From contig NZ_BNAQ01000006.1 of NCBI RefSeq assembly GCF_014653575.1, positions 186,001-250,000 of the forward strand: a stretch of 64,000 nt of DNA, in the 5' to 3' direction. Each line of letters starts with the position of its first letter. Within the stretch, counting starts at the first letter, position 1. Made by a program: the position numbers and the translations under genes. The stretch comes from Sphingomonas glacialis. Lineage in GTDB: Bacteria > Pseudomonadota > Alphaproteobacteria > Sphingomonadales > Sphingomonadaceae. Positions 1-8,344 of this stretch are shown here, piece after piece. The notes below the pieces were generated by a model that did not search any database, had not been told where the DNA came from, and worked only from the letters and a program-made list of their open reading frames with translations.

Positions 1-2
1 TC

Positions 3-341
3 GAGGAAGATCGCGACCTGCGGAACCGCGCGCTGATGGCGGGCGCGCATATCTGGTTCATCGACGATGTCCTGCTCGACAAATACGAGCAACCCGATAG
101 CCTGACCGCAGCCACCGCGACGGGCTATTCGAGCACGCGGCGCAGAGACGATCGCGCAGCCTTATGGCAGAGGGTCGCCGACTGGCGTCCGGGAACCTCC
201 CCCGCCCCGGTCCCGATCGATCTCGCCGACATGGGCATTGCCTTCGCGTCTTTGCCGAAACCCCTGGTCGTCGCGACCGATATCGCCCTGACGCCAGCGA
301 CGCGCGTCCGGCTCGACGCCATCGTGGCGGAACTCGCATGA
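3..341 (+). CDS. Hypothetical protein, 5' end cut by window
   Basis: The frame is open from the left edge (first complete codon at base 3) to a TGA at 339-341, giving about 112 C-terminal residues. An internal ATG at 36 lies in the same frame and is not evidence of a start, because the frame is open upstream. The stop overlaps the ATG of the next gene (ATGA, 338-341), so it is translationally coupled to the deacetylase/methyltransferase gene and belongs to the same operon. I do not recognise the family from this tail. It has no membrane segment and no clear motif. The neighbours suggest a glycan- or lipid-modifying enzyme, but that is only context. Confidence 0.6.
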   Translation, partial: EEDRDLRNRALMAGAHIWFIDDVLLDKYEQPDSLTAATATGYSSTRRRDDRAALWQRVADWRPGTSPAPVPIDLADMGIAFASLPKPLVVATDIALTPATRVRLDAIVAELA

Positions 342-1549
342 GCCAGTCGCTGCTCGTCATAGCGCCGCATGCAGACGACGAAATCCTGGGCGCGGGGGCG
401 ATCATGGCGCGCGCCGCGCAGGCCGGTGCGCGGGTGGCCGTCATCGTCGCGACCGACGGCGCGGCGTCCGACCCCGGGCGCGACGCCACGACCTTGGCGA
501 GCCTGCGGCGCGAAGAATGCCGGGCCGGGCTCGAGCGGATGCTGGTATATGTCCCCCCGCTCCTCTTCCTCGACCAGCCCGATGGCAGCCTGTCGAGCAC
601 CGCGATCCCCCGCCCCCATATGGCCGCACTCGCGGCATTTGTCGCTGAGGCGGCGCCGGATACGATTCTCGTCACCGATCCTGCTGACGGGCACGCCGAT
701 CACAAGGCCGCGTTCGGCCTCGCCAGCTGCATCATCGGCTCGGGTACCGGCCGGATGCTTCAAGTGATGCCGGTGAGCCAGCGAGTCGATCGCCGGTTCG
801 ACCCGACCGGCTATGACGCCATCCCGGTCGGGGATTTCGCCGCGCGCAAGCGGGCAGCCCTCAACTGTCACCGGAGCCAGCTCGACCCGGTTGCGGGATT
901 TTCGCTCGCGCCCGACATTTGCGACGCGTTCACCACGGTCGAATATGTGCGGACCGCTTATGACCGCCTCGACCGGAGCAACGACGCGATCCCTGCCGCG
1001 CATTTCGATTCGCTGTTCACGCAGTCGCCCGACCCGTGGCGCTATGACAGCGAGCCCTATGAACGCGATCGGTTCCAGCGGACGGTCGCCGCGCTGTCCG
1101 GGCGCCGCTATCGCTCCGCGCTCGAACTGGGCTGCGCGAACGGCGCGCTGACCGAACAGCTCGCGCCGCTGTGCGACCGGTTGCTCGCGACCGACGCTTC
1201 GCTGACCGCACTGAGCGCCGCGCGCGATCGCATCGGTGCGCGCGCGAATGTCGTGCTCGAGCAACGGACGATGCCACAGGATATGCCCGACGCGCGCTTC
1301 GACCTGATCGTCGCGAGCGACATGCTGTATTATCTCGGCCTCGACGGCGTTGTCGCGCTGATGGACGCGATCGAGCGGTCTGCGACGCCCGATGCGCGCA
1401 TCTTCCTGGCCAGCTATCTCGGCGAGACCGATACCGTCATCACCGGCGAGATGGCCGCCGAGATCGCGATCGCGCATCTTCCGGGCTGGACGCGGATCCA
1501 CGCCGAACGCACCGATCGACTCAGGATCGACGTGATGGCCCGGGTATGA
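338..1549 (+). CDS. Bifunctional PIG-L family deacetylase / SAM-dependent methyltransferase
   Basis: A 403-residue fusion. The N-terminal half (about 1-200) is a PIG-L/LmbE-type zinc deacetylase: the motif APHADDEILG near residue 9 is the family's PHxDDE zinc-binding signature, with DPADGHADHK near residue 110 as the downstream His-bearing motif. The C-terminal half (about 225-403) is a NodS-like class I methyltransferase with motif I ELGCANGAL and a later FDLIVASDMLYYL segment. The start at 338 is chosen over upstream in-frame codons because it begins the PIG-L fold and overlaps the previous stop as ATGA. It overlaps the glycosyltransferase the same way at 1546-1549. Inference: deacetylation of an N-acetyl sugar or similar group followed by methylation on the same small molecule or glycolipid. 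The acceptor is unknown. Confidence 0.88.
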   Translation: MSQSLLVIAPHADDEILGAGAIMARAAQAGARVAVIVATDGAASDPGRDATTLASLRREECRAGLERMLVYVPPLLFLDQPDGSLSSTAIPRPHMAALAAFVAEAAPDTILVTDPADGHADHKAAFGLASCIIGSGTGRMLQVMPVSQRVDRRFDPTGYDAIPVGDFAARKRAALNCHRSQLDPVAGFSLAPDICDAFTTVEYVRTAYDRLDRSNDAIPAAHFDSLFTQSPDPWRYDSEPYERDRFQRTVAALSGRRYRSALELGCANGALTEQLAPLCDRLLATDASLTALSAARDRIGARANVVLEQRTMPQDMPDARFDLIVASDMLYYLGLDGVVALMDAIERSATPDARIFLASYLGETDTVITGEMAAEIAIAHLPGWTRIHAERTDRLRIDVMARV

Positions 1550-2508
1550 TCAGCGATATCGTCGCCATCGCGATACCCGCTTACGATGAAGCCGACCGGA
1601 TCGGGCGATGCCTCGACTCGCTCGCGGCGCAGGACGATCCCGGGCCGATCGTCGCGGTCGTCGTCGCCAACAATTGCAGCGATGCGACCGCCGCGATCGC
1701 GCGCGCGCCGCGCGCGATCCAAGTCCATGTCATCGAGCACGCCTTCGCCGATCACGAACGCGGCGCGGGTGCTGCGCGGCGCATGGCGATGGCGCAGGCT
1801 GCGCAGCTTGGGACGATCGTGCTCACCACCGATGCCGACTGCGTTGCCGATCGCGACTGGGTCCGCGCGCATCGCGCGGCCTTTGCGCGCGGCGCCGATG
1901 CGGTGGCGGGGCGGGTCAGCGCAGACTGGTCGGAATTGTCGCTCCACCCCGCCCCCGCGCTGCGGATCGGCGAGCTCGAATGGACCTATCTCGGCCTGAT
2001 CGCCGAGGCCGAGCCGCTTTTCGACCCGCTCGTGCACGACCCCGCCCCCCGCCACGCCCAACGCTGCGGCGCCAATCTCGGCATAACCCGCGCGATGCTC
2101 GAGCGGGTCGGCGGAGTGCCAGCGCTGGCGACCGGCGAAGACCGCGCGCTGCTTGCCGCGGTCGAGCTGGCGGACGGTCGCATCCGCCACGATCGCGCGC
2201 CGCATGTCACGGCCTCGGCACGCCTGGTCGGACGCGCCGGCGGTGGCATGGCCGACGCGTTGCGCCTGCGGCTGGCGGCCGACTATCTGTGCGATGACCA
2301 GCTCGCGCCTGCCGATGCGCTGGTCGCGATGTGGCGAGCGCGTCATGCCGCACGCGCCGCATGGCGGGCCGATGCGACGGATCGATCGACCTTCGGCGCC
2401 GCGTGGGCGGCGACCGTGCGCAAATCGCATATCGCCCCCCGGCTGCGCCCGGCCGACCTCCCTGCCGAAATCGACCGCCTGCGCGACTGGATAGCCTCGA
2501 ATGCCTGA
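1546..2508 (+). CDS. Glycosyltransferase family 2
   Basis: 320 residues, ATG in the ATGA overlap with the upstream stop. The N terminus (IAIPAYDEADRIGRCLDSL) is the usual GT2 Rossmann-like nucleotide-sugar fold. TTDADC near residue 90 is the DxD-type metal-binding motif, and GEDRALLAAVE near residue 205 fits the ED catalytic-base motif of GT-A enzymes. There are no transmembrane helices, so it is probably cytosolic or peripheral. It overlaps the next gene by 8 bp. Together with the deacetylase/methyltransferase it suggests assembly of a modified glycoside. Acceptor and donor cannot be read from the sequence. Confidence 0.85.
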   Translation: MISDIVAIAIPAYDEADRIGRCLDSLAAQDDPGPIVAVVVANNCSDATAAIARAPRAIQVHVIEHAFADHERGAGAARRMAMAQAAQLGTIVLTTDADCVADRDWVRAHRAAFARGADAVAGRVSADWSELSLHPAPALRIGELEWTYLGLIAEAEPLFDPLVHDPAPRHAQRCGANLGITRAMLERVGGVPALATGEDRALLAAVELADGRIRHDRAPHVTASARLVGRAGGGMADALRLRLAADYLCDDQLAPADALVAMWRARHAARAAWRADATDRSTFGAAWAATVRKSHIAPRLRPADLPAEIDRLRDWIASNA

Positions 2509-3565
2509 GACGATATTGGCGGATGATCTGCTCGCGGCGATCCGCGCCGGCGACGAAGCGCTCGATCGCGGTTTGCGCGGGCCGGCCATCGAGCTCGCGC
2601 TGCTTGCAGACGCCGGCTTGCTCTTGGCGCCGTTACCCGTGGGTCGCGGTGGCCGTGGCTGGGGCACCAGCGCGGCGGGCGCCGAGCCGATGCTCGCGCT
2701 GTTGGCGACGCTGGGTGGCGCCAGCCTCCCGCTTGCGCGGATCTACGAAGGGCATGTCAACGCGATCAAGCTCGTCCTGCGCCATGGGGACCGGGACCAG
2801 CAGGACCGGGTCTGCGATGCGGTCGCTGCGGGCGCGATCCTCGGCGTCTGGGGAGCCGAGCGCGATCGACCGGTCAGCATCGGCGCAGGCGGGCTTCTGA
2901 CGGGGGTCAAGACGTTCGCCTCGGGGCTCGGCGACGTGACGCTCGCTATCGTCACCGCGCGTGTCGCCGATGGGCTGCGGATGGTGCTGACCGACGCCAC
3001 CGATCCCGCGCGCGGCGAAATCCTCGATTGGGACGTCGACGGCATGGTCGGGAGCCAATCGGGCCGGTTCGAGTGTACGGGGCTCCCGGCGGGGCCGGCA
3101 GACTGCCTCGGCGCGGTCGATGCGCTGTTCATCGAACCTGATTTCAACGGCGGAGTGTGGCGGTTGTGCGCTTGCTATGCGGGCGCGATGGAGCGGTTGG
3201 CGCGCTTGACCTCCCGCCAGGTGGACCGGACAGGCAGTCGCGGCGACCCGCTCGCCGCGCATCGGCTCGGGCATCTTGCGATCGAGGCGAAGGGCGCCGC
3301 ATTGTGGGCCCGCGCCGCCTGCCTCGCGGTGGAAACCCCGCAAGCGCCCCCGGGCGAGGCGGTGGCGACCACTTTGTTCGCGCGCGAGGCGATCGAGCAA
3401 GCCGCAACGCGCATGCTGGCGTTGGTCGAGCGCATCAACGGCACCGCGATGCATCGCCGCGGCAGCGAGATCGGTCGGCTGTCGCGCGATCTTCGCCTGT
3501 ATCTCCGCCAGGCCGATCTCGACGGGAAACTACGCGTCGCGACGGCGGATTGGTTCGTCGTTTAG
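2501..3565 (+). CDS. Acyl-CoA dehydrogenase-like protein
   Basis: 354 residues, overlapping the glycosyltransferase by 8 bp. The overall pattern is that of the acyl-CoA dehydrogenase fold: a helical N-terminal part with alternating Ala/Leu helices, a middle beta domain (GVKTFASGLGDVTLAIVTA resembles the GxKxFxSG segment) and a C-terminal helical bundle. It is shorter than standard enzymes (about 380-400), and I see no clear catalytic Glu motif of the YEGT type. It may therefore be a divergent flavoprotein acting on a substrate other than a fatty acyl-CoA. The conserved pairing with PIG-L and GT2 genes is what I remember for this operon type in alphaproteobacteria, without an assigned product. 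Confidence 0.72.
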   Translation: MPETILADDLLAAIRAGDEALDRGLRGPAIELALLADAGLLLAPLPVGRGGRGWGTSAAGAEPMLALLATLGGASLPLARIYEGHVNAIKLVLRHGDRDQQDRVCDAVAAGAILGVWGAERDRPVSIGAGGLLTGVKTFASGLGDVTLAIVTARVADGLRMVLTDATDPARGEILDWDVDGMVGSQSGRFECTGLPAGPADCLGAVDALFIEPDFNGGVWRLCACYAGAMERLARLTSRQVDRTGSRGDPLAAHRLGHLAIEAKGAALWARAACLAVETPQAPPGEAVATTLFAREAIEQAATRMLALVERINGTAMHRRGSEIGRLSRDLRLYLRQADLDGKLRVATADWFVV

Positions 3566-3825
3566 CCAAAATCGAGCTGCCGGCCGGGCCTCGGCGCGGT
3601 CGGGATACCGGTCACGGTGCCCTACGTAAGACCAGCCGAAAAAGTTCGATGACGGACTCGAGGCAGCCTTGCCAAGCGTGCACTAGCCGCGGCCCGCGCC
3701 GCAATACGAACCTGCGCTATGACGGGAATGTCCCGGCGCGCCCCGGTCTGCTGCCGCAATCGGCGAGTGACGGCGGGCGCATCAGCCTGCATGGCGGTTG
3801 CAAGACTTTCAGGGAGGATCCTACG

Positions 3826-4488
3826 ATGAGCTTTTGCGACGCGGTATGGGAAGACGTTGCCCCGCTGCGACAGTCCATCCTCGCGCAGCCGTTTCTCGCA
3901 GAACTCGCCGACGGATCGCTCCCGCCCGACAGCTTTCGGCATTACATCGTGCAGGACAGCCTGTATCTGGCCGAGTACGCACGCGTCCTGGCGATCGCCG
4001 CGGCGCGCGCCCCGAGTGCCGCGGCTCGGCTCGAATTTTCCGACGGCGCCAAGGTTGCGGTGCAGGTCGAGGAAATCCTGCACCAGACCTTCTTCGAACA
4101 CTTCGATATCACCCCCGCAATGGTGGCCATGAGCGAGCCAAGCCCGGTCTGTCTCGGCTATACCGGATACCTTGCGAGCCTCGCTGCCACGCGGAGCTAC
4201 AAGGAACTGATCGCCGGGATCCTGCCGTGCTTTTCGGTATATTGGGAGGTTGGATGCGCGATCAAATCGATCGCCGGATCGCCCAATCCGTACGAGGCGT
4301 GGATCACCACCTATGCCGACCCCGGATTTGGCGAAGCAACGCGTCGGGTCAGCGCTTTGGTGGATCACGCCGCAAGCGTTTCGACGCCATCGGTGCGCGC
4401 GGCAATGGCCAAGGCTTTTCGCACGGCCACCCGCTACGAATGGATGTTCTGGGATTCCGCCTATCGGCAGCTCGACTGGCCGATATAG
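3826..4488 (+). CDS. tenA: TenA family aminopyrimidine aminohydrolase / thiaminase II
   Basis: 220 residues. The start at 3826 is fixed by a strong ribosome binding site (AGGGAGG at 3811-3817); the open frame runs further upstream but is not TenA-like there. Family features: YIVQDSLYL near residue 40 (substrate-binding Asp), ILPCFSVYWEVG near 130 (catalytic Cys of the thiaminase II family) and YEWMFWDSAY near the C terminus (general acid Glu). The length is typical. TenA hydrolyses 4-amino-5-aminomethyl-2-methylpyrimidine for thiamine salvage in the cytosol. It stands alone: no thi genes are adjacent, and I found no TPP riboswitch in the 260 bp upstream. A salvage role is therefore inferred from the family only. 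Confidence 0.88.
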   Translation: MSFCDAVWEDVAPLRQSILAQPFLAELADGSLPPDSFRHYIVQDSLYLAEYARVLAIAAARAPSAAARLEFSDGAKVAVQVEEILHQTFFEHFDITPAMVAMSEPSPVCLGYTGYLASLAATRSYKELIAGILPCFSVYWEVGCAIKSIAGSPNPYEAWITTYADPGFGEATRRVSALVDHAASVSTPSVRAAMAKAFRTATRYEWMFWDSAYRQLDWPI

Positions 4489-4632
4489 CATTCGATGACG
4501 CCCGCCCCGTGTCGTCGGTACCGCCTTCACCCCATCTGAATCTGTTGGCTGACCCCGACCATCTGCCAGCGCTCGGCCGCGTATTCTGCTGTTCTACGGT
4601 TCGCTGCGTGCGAAATCGACCCGCCAAAGTGC

Positions 4633-5025
4633 TTAGCCGGGCGAGGTAGGGCCTTCCCGCTCGCTCCGGTTGCGGCCGGCGCGCTGCCAAGGCCAGCAGC
4701 CTTCGATCTCGGTCTCGAGCGAGAAGCTGAGAAAGGTCCGGATCACGATGATGCCGCCGAGCAGCGCAACGCTCTGGACGGTGAGCGGTGCGGTAATCGT
4801 CGAGATGATGTCCGCCCCGACCAGCAACTCGAGCCCGAGCAGGATGCCGCGACCGAGGTTGGACCTGCAGTCCTGATAGGCGGCCTGCCACTGGCCACTG
4901 CGCAATCCCGATCGCACGAACAGGACCGCCGCCAGCGCGACCCCGCCGATGATGATTCCGACGCCGACGAGTTCGAGCAGCTTGGCGAGCTGATCGACGA
5001 AGGCGTGCGCCCCTGCGGTGTTCAT
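4633..5025 (-). CDS. DUF1622 family membrane protein
   Basis: 130 residues. The open frame extends upstream, but the start at 5025 (MNTAGAHAF) has a good GGAGGG ribosome binding site and gives the normal family length. Three hydrophobic segments are visible: VGVGIIIGGVALAAVLFV, ILLGLELLVGADIIST, and the stretch around VALLGGIIVIRTFLSF. The motif GRGILLGLELLVGADII is characteristic of DUF1622. Function is unknown; it is an inner-membrane protein. It lies 52 bp downstream of the PAS/LuxR regulator on the same strand and may be cotranscribed with it. Confidence 0.82.
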   Translation of the reverse strand: MNTAGAHAFVDQLAKLLELVGVGIIIGGVALAAVLFVRSGLRSGQWQAAYQDCRSNLGRGILLGLELLVGADIISTITAPLTVQSVALLGGIIVIRTFLSFSLETEIEGCWPWQRAGRNRSEREGPTSPG

Positions 5026-5077
5026 CCCATCCCTCCGCGCGCTTGCAGGTCGCGCCTTTCGAAGGACCGCGTCGCGC

Positions 5078-6553
5078 TCACCCTTCGATGCCCCGTTCGC
5101 GTGCCCAGACGATCGCCGCACTGCGGCGGTTGACGCCGATCTTCGCGTACAACCGCGCCACATGGTTGCGCACCGTGTTGCGCGACAGCGCGAGCTTTTC
5201 GGCGATGCCGCTATCGTCGACGCCCTGGCAGATCAGTTCGAGCACCTCTCGCTCGCGTGGGCTGATATCGGCAGCATCCTTTTTCACCAGTGCCGCGCCG
5301 CGCGGGCCTCGCAGCGTCGCCAATTTGTCCATGATCGAGCGACTGAGCCAGTTGGCGTCCTTCATCACCGCCTCGATCGCCTCGACCAGTTCCAGCTCGC
5401 TTCGCCGACGCGCGCTGATGTCCTGATAGAGCCAGAGCACGCACTCGTCGCTGCGCACGCTGATCCGTTCGGCCGAGACGATGCAATCGACCGGCGCGCC
5501 GTCCTTGCCGATCACGCGGACGTCATGCCCGCGAAAGCCGCTGCGCGACACGATCTCCGCCTCCAGCCCCTCGCGCTGCGCGGCGTCGTTCCAGAGCTGC
5601 AGATCGTCCGCGACCCTGCCGATGGCATCGTGCCCGGAATAGCCGGTCAGGCGCCGGAACGCGTCGTTGACGTTGATGATGCGATAGTCGTCGCCCTTGG
5701 TCACCACCATCGCGACGGGCGCCATGTCGAACACCGTCGCGAAATGCTGCTCGCTGGTCTGAAGGGCACGCTCCGCCCGGCGGCGCGGCTCGAGATCGGC
5801 GAAGGTGAACAGCAGGCACGGGTCGTTTTCGACCTCGATCGGCTGGCCGGCAAGGATGACGAGCTTGGTCGATCCGTCAGCGAGCGGCAGCTCGGCCTCA
5901 AGCTGCGGGATGACCTTGCCCGCCGCGACGCAGTCCTTGACGTGTTCGCGCCGATCGACGTTGGCCAGAAGGTCGAGCTCGAACAGGCTGCGACCGACGA
6001 TGTCGCCGCGATGATAGCCGCCGAGATCGAAAAAGCCCTGATTGGCGCGGACATAGCGCTGGTCCGACACGCGGACGATGATCGCGGGTGCGGGATTGGC
6101 CTGGAACATCGCCTCGAAGCGGTCCTCTGCGTCGAAGCGCTCCGACACGTCGTGGATGACCAGCGCCAGGCAGTCGGGTTCGCCGCCATCGTCGTCCATC
6201 GCGACGTCGCGCACTTGATGGACCCAGCGCGGCGTGTTGCTGCCGAGCGGCGCGACATCGACGATCAGGTCGGGGAAGCTCTCGCCCGCGAGCAAGCGCA
6301 CGAGCGGATATTCGCGGCGCGGCAGGCGGCGCTGGTCGCGGTAGCGCAGGCAGAAGCGCTGCGCATAATCGTCCGCCGTCGCGCCCAGATCCTCGACCGT
6401 GTCGATGCCGTGCATCTCCAGCGCTGCGGCATTGGCGCTGAGGATGACGCCGGTCGGGTCCATCAGAATGACGCCGGCGAGCAGACTTTCCATCAACTGC
6501 TCGAGATGATGGAGCGTGGGACCGTGAACGGGGCGATTTGTGCGAGAGATCAT
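5078..6553 (-). CDS. PAS-domain sensor with C-terminal LuxR-type HTH
   Basis: About 491 residues from the ATG at 6553; the frame stays open 19 codons further upstream, so the start is uncertain. Order: a PAS domain (about 15-140, LLAGVILMDPTGVILSANAAA), a second PAS (about 150-265, RFEAMFQANPAPAIIV) and a third PAS (about 285-395, FDMAPVAMVVTKGDDYRIINVN). A LuxR/GerE helix-turn-helix follows at about 425-485 (ISPREREVLELICQG, IAEKLALSRNTVRNHVARLYAKIGV). There is no receiver or kinase domain and no membrane segment, so this is a one-component cytosolic sensor-regulator in which PAS domains probably detect a ligand, redox state or light. No cofactor-binding motif (for example LOV NCRFLQ) is visible. 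Its targets may be the downstream DUF1622 gene or the divergent stress genes. Confidence 0.85.
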   Translation of the reverse strand: MISRTNRPVHGPTLHHLEQLMESLLAGVILMDPTGVILSANAAALEMHGIDTVEDLGATADDYAQRFCLRYRDQRRLPRREYPLVRLLAGESFPDLIVDVAPLGSNTPRWVHQVRDVAMDDDGGEPDCLALVIHDVSERFDAEDRFEAMFQANPAPAIIVRVSDQRYVRANQGFFDLGGYHRGDIVGRSLFELDLLANVDRREHVKDCVAAGKVIPQLEAELPLADGSTKLVILAGQPIEVENDPCLLFTFADLEPRRRAERALQTSEQHFATVFDMAPVAMVVTKGDDYRIINVNDAFRRLTGYSGHDAIGRVADDLQLWNDAAQREGLEAEIVSRSGFRGHDVRVIGKDGAPVDCIVSAERISVRSDECVLWLYQDISARRRSELELVEAIEAVMKDANWLSRSIMDKLATLRGPRGAALVKKDAADISPREREVLELICQGVDDSGIAEKLALSRNTVRNHVARLYAKIGVNRRSAAIVWARERGIEG

Positions 6554-6662
6554 CGTGTCGAAGCGCAACACAGCGCTGCAAGTTCCCTCGCCAGCGCGGC
6601 AATCTACCAATCGTGCTGATGCGAAACAACCAAGCCGAGCGGTGGCCGCGGATGACGGAACT

Positions 6663-6688
6663 GGAACATCGACGCCTTCCCCTTGGTT
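6663..6688 (+). promoter_or_regulatory. Candidate EcfG (general stress sigma factor) promoter
   Basis: GGAAC at 6663-6667 is followed by exactly 17 bases and GGTT at 6685-6688. This fits the alphaproteobacterial EcfG consensus GGAAC-N16/17-CGTT except for the first base of the -10. It lies 35 bp upstream of a GlsB/YeaQ stress gene, a typical EcfG-regulon type. Supported by pattern and context only. Confidence 0.5.
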
Positions 6689-6722
6689 TTAGTCGCCTTA
6701 CCAAAACTGGAGGGCTTTACCT

Positions 6723-6992
6723 ATGAATCTTATCATTCTTCTCGTCGTCGGCGGGCTCATCGGCTGGGTTGCCAGCATGATCATGCGGACCGACGGCCAA
6801 CAGGGAATCATCCTCAACGTCGTCGTCGGGATCGTCGGCGCGCTGCTCGCCGGGTTCATCATCACCCCGCTCATCGGCGGCGCGTCGATCATGGATGGCG
6901 CGATCAACATCCAGTCGATCCTGGTGTCGCTGCTCGGCGCGGTCGTGTTGCTTGCGATCGTCAACCTTCTTCGTCGCGGCACCGTTCGCTGA
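6723..6992 (+). CDS. GlsB/YeaQ/YmgE family stress-response membrane protein
   Basis: 89 residues with three hydrophobic segments. It shows the family pattern: an N-terminal LIGWVASMIMR motif, then GIILNVVVGIVGALLAGFI, then a C-terminal SLLGAVVLLAIVNLLRR. A ribosome binding site (GGAGGG, about 6711-6716) precedes the ATG. Members are small inner-membrane proteins induced by general, envelope or acid stress with no defined biochemical role. An EcfG-like promoter lies just upstream and a strong terminator just downstream, so it is probably a monocistronic stress gene. Confidence 0.9.
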   Translation: MNLIILLVVGGLIGWVASMIMRTDGQQGIILNVVVGIVGALLAGFIITPLIGGASIMDGAINIQSILVSLLGAVVLLAIVNLLRRGTVR

Positions 6993-7000
6993 GGGACAAC

Positions 7001-7035
7001 GCGGCGATCCGGCTCCGGATCGCCGCGGCATTTTT
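7001..7035 (+). terminator. Rho-independent terminator after glsB-type gene
   Basis: A perfect 12-bp inverted repeat, GCGGCGATCCGG at 7001-7012 with its complement at 7015-7026, is followed by TTTTT at 7031-7035. It ends the transcript of the 6723 gene. Confidence 0.85.
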
Positions 7036-7076
7036 AGGATCGCGGTGCAGTCGGCACCGATCACAGGAGAGCAATC

Positions 7077-7385
7077 GTGAAGCGTATCATTTTGGCCGCC
7101 GCCGCCGTCGCGGCATTGTCGTCGAGCGCGCTCGCGCAGTCCGCGCATCCCGGATCGCACAACCCAGCCATCAAGGACAGCGACGTCGGTCATGTCGCGA
7201 CCCCGGCAAGCGGCAGCAATTCGTTCACCGAAGCGCAGGCCCGCGGTCGGATCGCCAAGGCCGGCTATGCCAGCGTCTCGAAGCTGGCGAAGGACCGCGA
7301 CGGCGTCTGGCGTGGCGTGGCGATGCGCCATGGCAAGCGGGTGCAAGTCGGGCTCGACTATAAGGGCAACGTTACAACCCGCTAA
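7077..7385 (+). CDS. Small secreted protein of unknown function
   Basis: 102 residues with a GTG start and a good AGGAG site about 10 bp upstream. A Sec signal peptide is clear: MKRIILAAAAVAALSSSALA with AxA cleavage before QSAHPG. The mature part (about 80 residues) is basic. It contains FTEAQARGRIAKAGYASVSKLAKDRDGVWRG, which resembles the helix-then-strand layout of PepSY-like or BON-like small periplasmic domains, and ends VQVGLDYKGNVTTR. Probably a periplasmic stress protein. It shares the locus with the YflT-like gene 23 bp downstream and is likely cotranscribed with it. Confidence 0.75.
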   Translation: MKRIILAAAAVAALSSSALAQSAHPGSHNPAIKDSDVGHVATPASGSNSFTEAQARGRIAKAGYASVSKLAKDRDGVWRGVAMRHGKRVQVGLDYKGNVTTR

Positions 7386-7408
7386 GCGACACCTTCAGGA
7401 GAGACATC

Positions 7409-8035
7409 ATGACCAAGACCATCACCCGCCTGTTTGATAGCTATGCCGACGCGACCAACGTGGTGAACGAACTCGAACGGCTCGGCGTCCCGCACGACCA
7501 CCTCAGCATCATCGCCAACTCGCGCGACCATACCGACCGTGACGGCACGACCGGCATCGACGACGTCAATGACGACGGTGACGTGACGCGTGGCGCCTCG
7601 ACCGGCGCGCTGCTGGGCGGCGCGGGCGGCTTGCTCGCTGGCCTCGGTCTGCTCGCAATCCCAGGCCTGGGTCCGATCGTGGCGGCGGGCTGGCTCGCGT
7701 CCACTGCGGTCGGCGCTGGGATCGGCGCGGCCGGTGGCGCAGCAACCGGTGGGGTCGTCGGGGCGCTGAAGGAAGCGGGCCATACCGAGGAAGAGGCAAA
7801 CGTCTATTCCGAGGGCGTACGCCGCGGCGGCACCTTGGTCAGCGCTCGAGTCGATGATGCGCTCGTTGCAGATGCCGAGGCGGCGCTTGAGCGCAACAAG
7901 TCGGTCGAGGCCACCACGCGCGGCGCCGCCTATCGCCAGTCGGGCTGGAACAGCTTCGACGACACGGCGCCCGCCTACACCGACGACGACGTTGCGGCCG
8001 AGCGCGCGCGCTACGGCAACACGTCGAGCCTCTGA
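7409..8035 (+). CDS. YflT-like general stress protein with glycine-zipper segment
   Basis: 208 residues; AGGAGAG lies 5 bp from the ATG. The N terminus (ITRLFDSYADATNVVNELERLGVPHDHLSII) is the general stress protein 17M (YflT) fold. The middle (about 65-120) is a Gly/Ala-rich, zipper-like hydrophobic stretch that may insert into or cross the membrane. The C-terminal 70 residues (GVRRGGTLVSARVDDALVADAEAAL) return to a soluble fold typical of these proteins. Function beyond general stress is not established. It follows the secreted protein gene and ends at a strong terminator. Confidence 0.8.
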   Translation: MTKTITRLFDSYADATNVVNELERLGVPHDHLSIIANSRDHTDRDGTTGIDDVNDDGDVTRGASTGALLGGAGGLLAGLGLLAIPGLGPIVAAGWLASTAVGAGIGAAGGAATGGVVGALKEAGHTEEEANVYSEGVRRGGTLVSARVDDALVADAEAALERNKSVEATTRGAAYRQSGWNSFDDTAPAYTDDDVAAERARYGNTSSL

Positions 8036-8043
8036 TCGCGCAG

Positions 8044-8071
8044 ACGGTCCGTCCTTTAGGGGACGGACCGT
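8044..8071 (+). terminator. Strong stem-loop terminator
   Basis: ACGGTCCGTCC (8044-8054) pairs perfectly with GGACGGACCGT (8061-8071) around a 6-base loop, 9 bp after the stop of the YflT-like gene. No long T-tract follows, so it may work as a bidirectional or Rho-assisted terminator. Confidence 0.7.
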
Positions 8072-8344
8072 ACTTGCAGCACCAAGCCCCAGGCATGTCC
8101 TCTCGGTCGTGCTGAGCAGCGTCCCGCTACCAGTCCGCCCCCTCACCCTGTTGGGGCGTTTGAAGCTGGTCTGCTTTGCGTCGGCCTCTGACCCGCGATC
8201 AAATATGACGTTTTTCGTTTCATCGCGCAGTCGAGATCGAGTGACGTGGCGCCACAACTGCCGTTAGGCCTGTCATGATCTTTCGAGCGCATGGCACTTG
8301 CGCGAACCAGCATTCCAGGCGCAAAGACAGGGCGTGGTGGGGTG

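Noticed and set aside
125..1501. Long minus-strand open frame opposite the deacetylase/methyltransferase
   Set aside because: It is a GC-rich antisense shadow with no family motifs and no ribosome binding site. The same applies to other long frames opposite real genes (for example 1414-2667, 8597-10075, 14888-16111, 22051-23628, 5018-6619).
3566..3825. Possible TPP riboswitch upstream of tenA
   Set aside because: The conserved CUGAGA and ACCUGAUC elements are not present, and I could not fold a thi-box from the 260 bases.
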